From Anastatus disparis (lineage: Eukaryota; Arthropoda; Insecta; Hymenoptera; Eupelmidae), in contig JAFFSR010000301.1 of NCBI GenBank assembly GCA_017163975.1, positions 1,054,001 to 1,118,000 on the forward strand: a stretch of DNA of 64,000 nt, given 5' to 3'. Under the pieces are notes generated by a model. The model ran no database searches. It was given only the letters and a program-made list of their open reading frames with translations, and was not told the origin of the DNA. Position 1 is the stretch's first letter, and the number at the start of each line of letters is the position of its first letter. Made by a program: the position numbers and the translations under genes. Below are positions 55,699 through 64,000 of this stretch, piece by piece.

Positions 55699-56565
55699 TG
55701 TGACTTAAGTAGCCTATTATTGCACACTATGTTCGGCAAACTTCATGCTATACAATAATGAGCTACTATTAATTCTCATGAGAAATCTGTGGCTATTGAC
55801 TATTGCGAGTCTTCCAAGCGGACCTTTATAACCAAATCTCTAAGGTCGAAATCTGCTCTAACATCACCCAGTAATCTAAAATTGTTTTCGGTGTTTATGT
55901 CACATTTCGTTAGTTTAAACACTGAAAACATTTATCTCTTACCGATACACACATTGTTGACAAAGAAAAAACACCTAATCGATCAACGAAGTTACATAGG
56001 CAGCAGCCACCTATCCAAGTAATAACCAGGCCCAATGCTGCTTAACTTCGCCGATCGGCTGAGGTGCAGTTCCGTAACCCCACCAATGTACCGGTACATT
56101 TTGAAAATTGATTAATAATAATAAGAACGTGAGATATGAGTAAAACTAAAGTTAATACCAGTGTAACATATGAAACGAAGAGGTAGTATTATTGTATTAT
56201 CATTATTACACGATTTAAGTAAATATTTGAAATTACAGTTTAAAAATTTTTTTTTTTTGATTTATCATTTATGAAATGTTAAAAATTATTTATATTTATA
56301 GTTTTTGCTTTCCTTTCTCGATTCATCATTCACGGAATGCCTAGTATTTGCTCTTTTACAATTTTCGTTTTTATTTTACGAATTATCATTCGTGGAGTGC
56401 ATAGTTTTTGTTAATTATTGATTTTTAAGAGTACTCATGTAATGTGGCGGATTTATGACACTTGTGTTATAAAATAGTATACGATACTTGAGACTTAAGT
56501 GGCCCGTTGCACGATGTGATTATATTATAACTTCACGTCGTGCAATAATGGGCCACTTAAGTCAC
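55699..56565. mobile_element. TIR element carrying a 5S rRNA-like sequence
   Basis: The left end TGTGACTTAAGTAGCC...ATTATTGCAC is inverted at the right end (GTGCAATAATGGGCCACTTAAGTCACA). Each end is itself a hairpin (55699-55775 and 56489-56565). Between them lie a 5S-like segment on the minus strand and AT-rich filler. No ORF of known family; a 77-codon frame at 55789-56022 is probably accidental. Superfamily unknown. Confidence 0.55.
56001..56085 (-). pseudogene. 5S rRNA-like sequence (partial)
   Basis: The minus strand reads CCGATCGGCGAAGTTAAGCA, then GCATTGGGCCTGGTTATTAC and TTGGATAGGTGGCTGCTGCC. This tracks the central part of eukaryotic 5S rRNA (CGATC..CGAAGTTAAGCAGC, GGGC..GGTTAGTACTTGGATGGGTGACC) with about ten changes. 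The 5' third is poorly matched and the 3' end missing. A 5S-derived SINE head or pseudogene; not a functional 5S gene. Confidence 0.7.
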
Positions 56566-56632
56566 ATGTAAATACCCTTTTGCAACATTTATTAATTATT
56601 CAAACATCTTAGAAAATGTAACGTTAACTTAA

Positions 56633-57006
56633 GGGGATGTAAAACGGACACTACACCTGTACTCATGAATTTGGCCTATCTTTTTATTTTATTGCAAAAC
56701 TTGAGGGGAAAAAATGCTTTAGCTAGTAGTATTTACCACAAAGATTATTCAGTTAAATTTTCAAATGAATTCATTCATTAGTTATTGAGAATTTTGGATT
56801 CCAATAATGATTATTATAATTTTTAGATTTTTTACCAGAATCCGAAAATCTTAAAAACTAATGAATAAATTTATTTGAAAATTTAACTAAATAATCATTA
56901 TGATGTATACTACGAGCTAATGCATTTATCTTCTGAAAATTCAACAATAAAATGGAAAGACAGTTAATATTTATGAGTACAGGTGTAGTGTCCACTTTAC
57001 ATCTCC
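56633..57006. mobile_element. GTAGTGTCC-family MITE, copy 2, TTAA-flanked
   Basis: The ends GGGGATGTAAAACGGACACT and the inverse of GTGTCCACTTTACATCTCC are flanked by TTAA at 56629-56632 and 57007-57010. Inner sequence is partly palindromic (AATCCAAAATTCTCAATAAC-type segments mirrored). The clearest member of the family. Confidence 0.75.
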
Positions 57007-57024
57007 TTAACATTTAAGTCTCTA

Positions 57025-59362
57025 TGTAACATCAATTAAAATTAAATGTTAATGACGATTCAAAAACATTTGTAAGAAAAAGATAGCTATACATATGAGA
57101 GAGATAGACAACGATGACGCTTCAATGTTCTTGTAAATATCAGACTTTTCCAAAGGCCTTTATTTTTAGGCCTATTCCTATCAATAAAATGCACATTGTC
57201 CAACCTCTTCCAGTCAACCGACCAATACTCAATTACTCATTGTTTTAATCCCTTAAGACACCACCCCCAAGTTCTCTTGAGTAGGGAAACAAACTTCCCT
57301 GTCTCAAGAGAACGAAATCTAAAATCAGTCTATTTTTTGAATTCAACAAGAGCACACAAATAAAATCTTAAAACAAACTACAAGGTATCTTAAAATTCTT
57401 CCAATTTTTTTCTTACAACTTTCTCAGTTTATTTTTCAAATAAAAATTTTTCCAGTTCATTTCAATTTATTTTCTTTCGTGTAAAGTAAATTTTTTTCTT
57501 AAATCCTTGAAAACAAACTCTTAAATCAACTTAATTTGAATGGAATCAACTTCTTGAAAGAAGACTTTTCTTTCTTTCTCTACAAAAATAAAAAGACAGT
57601 TAAATCATTAAACAAGGAGCACGGAATTGGCATCTCTATCTCTCTCACAGAAAGAGTAAGCATTTTGTTTATTTTTCTATTTTCATTTAATTTTATAAAA
57701 TTTTCGTAACTATCTTGATTGTCATTGTTTTCTTTTATTTATGTATTTCATCAATTATTCTTTTGATTTTCAACGTATTATTTTCTTAACATTAAGATTT
57801 AATATTTTTCTTTCTTTTCGTAACTTAAAATTAATAAATAGAATTTAAAATTTCATTTAAACAATTAGTCGTTAAAATTCAAACCTTATCATCATTTTAT
57901 TCTCTTTCTAATTAATATTTAAAATATCAAAATTATTACATGCATTTTCAATATACAGTGGGGTCCAATAAAAAAAAGCCACCCTTGAGAAAAAAAGTAC
58001 TAATTTAAAAATTTTGTATCTCAACAAATAAGGGTCGTACACAACTCTACGACCACTCATTTTAAACGCATTTGTAAGGACTTTTTAATGGTGTGTTGGC
58101 AATTTGGTTTTGAGTTTTTGTCTAGGAAATATTACGACTTAAAAATAGAAAAAAAAAAATTTTTTTATTCGCCTGTGTTTAAATTTAAATTATTTTTCGG
58201 AAAATGATGGTAGAAAAAATTTACACGGCTAGTTTTAAATGTATTTTGCTTAACTTGAAATTTATATTTTAGTTTTTTTCTAGGTTCAAAATTGACCGAG
58301 ATTCAGCGATTTTTGTTGAAAAAAAGGGTCTTTTTTATTTTTCCTATATCTGCTTAATGAGAGGAGATATAGAAAAATGCCAAATAAAAAAAGTGTATTT
58401 TTGTGTGTAGAACAACCTTAAATTTTCTCAAAATTTTTTGTTCATTTTTATTTTTTTTTATATTGTTGCGGTATTTTTATATACCTGTATACCATACTCT
58501 TATAAGAGTACCGCAACAATATCAAAAAAATAAAAATGAACAAAAAATTTTGAGAAAATTTAAGGTTATTCCACACACAAAAATACACTTTTTTATTTGG
58601 CATTTTTCTATATCTCCTCTCATTAAGCAAATATAGGAAAAATAAAAAAGACCCCTTTTTTCAACAAAAATCGCTGAATCTCGGTCAATTTTGAACCTAG
58701 AAAAAAACTAAAATATAAATTTCAAGTTAAGCAAAATACCTTTAAAACTAGCCGTGTAAAATTTTTCTACCATCATTTTCCGAAAAATGATTTAAATTTA
58801 AACACAGGCGAATAAAAAATTTTTTTTTTTCTATTTTTAAGTCGTAATATTTTCCAGACAAGTACTCAAAATTAAATTGCTAATACACCATCAAAAAGTC
58901 CTTACAAATGCGTTTAAAATGAATGGTCGTGGAGTTCTGTACGACCCTTATTTGTTGAGATACAAAATTTTTAAGTTAGTACTTTTTTCTCAAGGGTGGC
59001 TCTTTTTTATTGGACCCAACTGTATATATGTTTTTACTAATATAAGCACTGCCAATAGGGTTCTCTAAGGGAGGAAACTGGCTTTATTCTAACTTAGGTC
59101 TCACTTATGGGGCTCGGGTTAGAATAAAACTCATAATAAAACACATAGGTACACAAACACCCGCGGACTAACACGGCAATTGATTATCGTTACGGTATTC
59201 ACAATCAATGCCAATCGAAAAGCTTCAATTTATATTATTCTTGTCTCTTTTTATTTCCGTGATAACTAAAAACGAACCGCCACTAGGCATACGCGCGCCA
59301 ACGCCAAGAAATTCACGGTAGAATAGTAACATTATTCTATAGTGAATTTTGCCGACGTAACA
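57025..59362 (+). repeat. Tentative 5' LTR of the second Gypsy element
   Basis: The region between the TTAA MITE and 59362 lacks genes. It has TGTAACATC at its left edge, AATAAAA signals near 59125, and ends ...GACGTAACA at 59362, followed by GGAGGCCCTGGAGG, a possible primer-binding area. A 1.07-kb palindromic insertion lies inside. The 3' LTR is outside the window, so the boundaries cannot be confirmed. Confidence 0.3.
57956..59022. mobile_element. Palindromic TA-flanked element (mariner-like foldback)
   Basis: Starts CAGTGGGGTCCAATAAAAA and ends TTATTGGACCCAACTG, flanked by TA at 57954-57955 and 59023-59024. Essentially the whole element is two inverted arms of about 0.5 kb with the turn near 58495 (ATACCTGTATACCATACTC). 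Mirrored short ORFs only. The CAGT terminus and TA duplication fit Tc1/mariner mobilisation. Confidence 0.75.
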
Positions 59363-60147
59363 TACTCATTTTTTGGAGGCCCTGGAGGAATAGTTAACGG
59401 GAAGAAAAGAGTTAAATTAACGTAAAATTGTCAAACTCTTATAGTTGTTCAAATTTGAAAATTTTTCAAAAACGTTATTGCCGCCGCATTTTTGTTCTTT
59501 TCGAATTAGAATTTTCGTGTTATTTAAAAATTGCACACTGTAAGTTGGTATAAGAAAAAACAGATTAGGTAGTAAATATTAAAAAAATAAATAAAGAGAG
59601 GCGCCACGCTAACTCGCATAGTAAATGCAGAATTACCATAAGCGAAGTACTAGCAAAAGCGTACAATCGATAAAGTTGGTTGAGTAGCTGGTAAATGCCC
59701 AGTAGTAATTCTTCTAACTATCGGTAGAGGCTCTCAACCAGTACAACAATCATCACTAACTATCGGTAAAAATAAATTTCCAAAGTTAAAAATAAATTTT
59801 GAGGGTAGAATTTTTTTATATTTTTGTTTTGCTTTACGCAAATTCAAAGGAGGTCCCTAAACAATAAGATTCGCAACCTAGTACGAATAAAACGAAGAAC
59901 TAGGCAAGAAAGAGTGAAGATCAACTCTTTTTTTTAAATAAATTTACTATAAAAAAAAATCTCTAGCATTTTAACGATTTATAATAGAATACTTTGCTCT
60001 GAATTTCTCTTTGTCTAATAATTTTTTTACTATAAAAATATTACTTTTCCAATAAAGAATTATAACGTTTTTTCTTTCTAATATAATTATTTTATTTTTC
60101 TTTCCTCTTTTTTTAATTTAGTATTTATTTAATGATACCAATAATAT
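59363..60147. other. Leader of the second Gypsy element (non-coding)
   Basis: Sequence after the presumed LTR; no repeats comparable with the first element's leader are evident. The inverted segments TCTAACTATCGGTAGAGGCT and CACTAACTATCGGTAAAA occur as direct repeats at about 59716 and 59756. Confidence 0.35.
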
Positions 60148-60957
60148 ATGGGGAAATCCACGGTAACGTTAAATTTTATGTGACTTTTTCAATACAATTT
60201 TCAAACAGCTACCATTATGTTTCATAAAAGCGCACACACCTCTATAAGGTCTCAAATTTTTCGTTTTCGATCTAAAAAACTAATCTCAGTTTTTTATGGA
60301 GTTATTTTAGACGCTGTCTCCCAAATTTCTATTAAAGTATTAAATTTTCACATAAAATCACGATTTTCATGAATATTCCATAAAAAAGTGCAAAATTTTT
60401 GAAGTCTTCGAGAAATATTAATTGTAGCGTTCAAGTAATCTCCAAATAAACTATTAGATTATTTTTTTAACCTAAAAACAAAGAATTTGAGCCCAATTAG
60501 AGTCATGTGCAACTTCAAACGAATGAGTAATAACTATTGGAAGTTTATATTTTGTTTTTACACATAATTGCTAATAGCAAAGCTATTTAAAGTCGCACAT
60601 AACTCTAATTAGGCTGAAATTATTAGTTTTTAGGCCAAGATAATAGTCTATTAGTTTTTTTTGAGATTATTTGAATGCTACAATCAATATTTCCTGAAGA
60701 CTTAAAAAATTTTGCACTTTTTTATGAAATATTCACGAAAATCGTGGTTTAATGTGAAAATTTAATACTTTAATAGAAATTTTGGAGTCAGCGTCTAAAA
60801 TAGCTCCATAAAAAATTGAGATTTGTTTTTTAGATCAAAAACGAAAAATTTGAGACCTTATAGAGGTGTGTGCGCTTTTATGTAACAAAATGGTAACTGT
60901 TTGAAAATTGTATTGAAAAAGTCACATAAAATTTAACGTTACCGTGGATTTCCCCAT
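60148..60957. mobile_element. Palindromic TA-flanked element, second
   Basis: ATGGGGAAATCCACGGTAAC at the left is mirrored by GTTACCGTGGATTTCCCCAT at the right, within TATA contexts on both sides. The arms are almost the whole element, meeting near 60555. No ORF. TA duplication likely (60146-60147, 60958-60959). Confidence 0.75.
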
Positions 60958-61439
60958 ATAGCAACGAGTTACTTTTTCACATTTAAATAATCTTACTGAT
61001 AGACTTAGACCAATTAGAATCGGCTCAACAAGACACCCAAAATAGATTCAATAATTCAAGTGAACGAAACAAAAATTTAAAATGAATAGCCGATACACAA
61101 TGGGTAATAATACTAGATTTAATTAACGCTAATAACGGACTATATTGTATAACAAATAAAATCAATAACAAAAAAAATAACATTACATCCTTTTTGGGTA
61201 GTTATGTTAGTCATACTTTAAAACGAATCGAATTATTAGAGTCTCAATAGAAAGATTACTACAACTAAGTAAATAGAACGACATTAGAATTTAAAAAATT
61301 CAAGATTTAAATAAACAAACATTTATTTTAAACAACCGGAAATTTCGATTCTTTTTTGCAGCGAACAATAACAATCGTATCTCTCATACGCTATCGTGAG
61401 CGCAAAAAAGAAGCCGCGCAAAAGTAATTTTAAAAGACC

Positions 61440-61880
61440 TTCGGGCAAAGGGTGAGATATTTACTGCCCTTGATGAATATAATGAAAGTAGACTAATAGA
61501 GCCTAAACCTTTATCGGTAGATCAGAAGATCGAAATAAGCACCAATTGCCTTCGTAAACAACATGTTTTTCAAGGCCATTTTGATCATGACGTTTTTCAA
61601 AGAGAAAAACTATAAAAAGTATTACATTGCCGATTGTAATTGCCATTTATTTGACGATTTGATATCCTTCGAAAGCTCGTACAGAGATCCATCCAGATCA
61701 CCCTTGGACGAAAGGGTTGAACAACGAAAAGGCATAAAACCTACGGAGATTGTGAATTCACCAACATCTAACACTGATTTTAATGCTCGCGTAAGCGAGT
61801 ATACTAGGATGATCCATTGAGCAATTTATGAAGACATGAAGAAATTGACGAGAGCACAATTGGCTCAAATAAAATAAAAT
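61440..61880 (+). pseudogene. Degraded ORF upstream of the second gag
   Basis: Frames in this stretch read DEYNESRLIEPKPLSVDQKI and EISTNCLRKQHVFQGHFDHD, then, in another frame (61563-61820), SSYRDPSRSPLDERVEQRKG and SPTSNTDFNARVSEYTRMIH. The region seems to be a formerly coding segment with indels, located where the first Gypsy element also has a small pre-gag ORF. No domain recognised, and the two do not look alike. Confidence 0.35.
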
Positions 61881-62015
61881 TTTCCTTTCTACCTTTTGAA
61901 TAAATTTATACATAACTCCGTTTAATTTTTTTTCCTCTTTTTCAAATAAAATTTTTAATAAATAAATAAATTTTTCTCTTTTTTTTTAAATATACAATAC
62001 TATTTTACTTTTCTT

Positions 62016-64000
62016 ATGTCAAATGATCAAATCACCCGTTCAAAAACCCAATCCAGCGAAAACTTAAGACAAGAATACGAGTCCTTTCTTTCTGAAAACG
62101 TATCAACGTCCGCAAAGAAAACACTCAAATCACTAACAAAAATATCTGACGAAACTAACGGCGATACCACCGATCAAACATTAGAAAATTCAATTAGTAT
62201 AGACGAACAGACAGTACTTGAACGCGAGTCTACAAGTGAAAGAAATTTATTCGAAATCCCCATGATGACGCCCTCTGCAACCAATACAACTCAACCAACA
62301 CAACCGATTTTGGCCAACAAACAATTGGTTTCCATCAAAGATGCCGTTGAGGTAGTGCCATATTTCGATGGCAAAAACATACCTCTAGGGTAGTTTTTTC
62401 AAGGATGCAACGAGGCTAAGGCCATGATTGATCCTTCAGCTGAATAAAACTTGACCCGACTTATTAGATCGCTTACAACGTGAAGCTCGTGACACAATCA
62501 ACGAATACTCTTTCAATAACATACACTTTTCTCCAGTCACATTTGCCCACCCTACATGAAAATCGATAAAACTTTAAAGTTTTGTGGCTCAGTGAAAAAT
62601 AGTCGTAATTAAAAAATTCCGACGGGGTTTTAAAAAGGGTTTAAAAACCTTTAGTTTAAGCCGAGTTGAGCAAAAAAAAATTAAAAAATACATGCCTTAT
62701 GCGTAAAAACTAACTAAAAAATATTCAATTTTTTTTGCCCCTATTCAAATGCCTACCATTTTTGCGGAAATTACCGAATCATAGAAAAACAAAATGGAGG
62801 TAAAAAACGATTTTTTTTAATAGCTATTATCTCAAAAAATACGCATGATATAAAAAAATTTTTAATAAAAAAGTTGTTTATTTTTGAGTCAAAAAAATAA
62901 ATATTCAGGTTAAACTGAGAGTCAGTAAAAAAAGATTTTATTCATTTTTGATCCCATTGAAAAAAAATCCATTTATTCAATATTTATATTTTAATGAATT
63001 TAAAAAAAAAATTTTTCTTCCGGATTTCAGTTAAATCTAAATATTTATATTTTTAACTCAAAAATAAACAATTTTTTCATTAAAAATTTTTTTATATCAT
63101 GCGTATTTTTTGAGATAATAGCTATTAAAAAAAATCGTTTTTTTCATAAAAAATGACCATAACTACCGTAAAATCGATCATAAATGAGCATTCTATAGCT
63201 CATTTTGAAGGTGACTCCTTTGGCTTTTACCTCCATTTTGTTTTTCTATGATTCGATAATTTCCGCAAAAATGGCAGGCATTTGAATAGGGGCAAAAAAA
63301 TTGAATATTTTTTAATTTGTTTTTTACGCGTGAGGCATGCATTTTTCAATTATTTTTTGTTCAACTCGACTTAAATTAAAGGTTTTTAAACCCTTTTTAA
63401 ACCCCCGTCGGAATTTTTCAATTACGACTATTTTTCACTGAGCCACAAAACTTTAAAGTTTTATCGACTTTCATGTAGGGTGGGCAAATGTGGCTGGAGG
63501 GTAGTGTAGCTGATTTACAAGATTACATAAGAACTATTTTTTCACCCGCAAAACCTATTTATCAGTTATTGGGAAAGTTAGGGAACGAATTTCAACGCGA
63601 CAAATAAACGGCAATCGCATTCGCGAACCGTATACGCGATTTAGGTCGAAGAATATTGGAGGCTGAAAAAAGCGCCACCACCGGAAATATTTCAGAAGCA
63701 GCTAAAACAAGCTTGGAAAACAGCATAGTGGAATACTTCAAACTTAGGCTAAGGCCAGAGATTGAACAAAGAATCACTATAGAAAAAATTTCAGAAGTAA
63801 TCTAGGAGGCGATAAATATAGAGAAACGTTTAAAGGCTAGAAATCTTTTGATAGGAGTTGACTCGAATGCAGAGCGTTATCACCTAAAAAGGGTACACTT
63901 ATGCCAAATCTGTAAAGCCGAAGACCATAAGACTAATACTTGCAATCTAAAAAATCCAACAGTTTGTAAATTTTGTAAAAAGTCAGGTCATACGGAAGAT
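62016..64000 (+). pseudogene. gag: gag of a second Gypsy element, disrupted and cut by the window edge
   Basis: ATG 62016 opens 125 codons with a Thr/Ser-rich N-terminus, ending in capsid-like VVPYFDGKNIPLG then TAG 62391-62393. Decayed sequence follows (a TAA, a 1-nt shift near 62475), with INEYSFNN up to 62525. After an inserted foldback element the same protein resumes at 63509 (ADLQDYIRTIFSPAKPIY, QLLGKLGNEFQRD, then TAA; IAFANRIRDLGRRILEAEK; VI then TAG). It ends with two zinc knuckles (CQICKAEDHKTNTC and CKFCKKSGHTED) at the window edge. This gag forms capsid and binds RNA. It differs from the first element in having two CCHC motifs, so it is a separate lineage. Confidence 0.85.
62526..63506. 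mobile_element. Palindromic TA-flanked element inserted in gag
   Basis: Starts CACTTTTCTCCAGTCACATT and ends AATGTGGCTGGAGGGTAGTG, TA at 62524-62525 and 63507-63508. Arms include TTTGCCCACCCTACATG and its inverse, and a long A/T-rich palindrome meeting near 63000; the right arm has about 90 extra bases (63145-63230). Excising it with one TA gives TTC AAT AAC ATA GCT GAT, restoring gag sense. Confidence 0.85.

Noticed and set aside
58403..58636. Paired ORFs in the 57956-59022 palindrome
   Set aside because: The two frames mirror each other because the element is palindromic; no family similarity.

Overview
The window looks like repeat-dominated nuclear DNA of an arthropod, most likely an insect. 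It is strongly AT-rich and intron-style, with no bacterial operons. It carries element types common in insect genomes: Polinton/Maverick, Gypsy with env, Helitron, piggyBac-like TTAA elements and mariner-like TA elements. The only confident host-gene piece is a terminal exon matching the C-terminus of pyruvate dehydrogenase E1 alpha (8710-8895). The insect order cannot be decided from the sequence.

Layout. 1-6727: a decayed Polinton (Maverick), all genes on +. They are a small basic protein, a conserved protein, a parvovirus-VP1-type phospholipase A2 protein, integrase, penton-like minor capsid protein, a pVI/pX-like peptide, a double-jelly-roll major capsid protein with an internal deletion, an unassigned protein, an adenain-like protease and, after a TATA promoter, another conserved protein. 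No DNA polymerase B, ATPase or terminal repeats are visible. 6728-26500: almost no coding capacity. It holds the Pdha exon and a series of long foldback elements (9088-11943, 13071-15238, 20638-22367), a piggyBac-like MITE (16466-16926) and a family ending in CACATAGCAC packed with AAGCTTCC-type palindromes. A large inverted duplication (19460-24834) carries the same lysine-rich ORF in both arms.

26505-48600: a decayed Helitron-like element (Ulp1-type protease, repetitive lysine-rich region, zinc-finger segment, Rep, PIF1-type helicase). It is interrupted by a TTAA foldback, a higher-order tandem-repeat insertion, a LINE fragment, and a complete 13 kb Gypsy-class LTR retroelement on the minus strand (30092-43133, target duplication CTAAT). 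That retroelement has LTRs, a leader with two repeat families, a small extra ORF, gag, pol and a chuvirus-like env. Env is uninterrupted; gag and pol carry in-frame TAA stops and the protease lacks its catalytic Asp.

48640-64000: a GGGCCC-A/T satellite-like array, two more AAGCTTCC-type regions, a TIR element carrying a 5S rRNA-like sequence, a TTAA MITE, and the 5' part of a second Gypsy element. Its gag runs off the right edge, and three palindromic TA-flanked elements sit within it. Removing one of these restores the gag reading frame.

The window is best read as a transposon graveyard with nested insertions. Their order can be worked out: Helitron first, then Gypsy into it; second Gypsy first, then the foldbacks; palindrome first, then the CACTG element into one arm.
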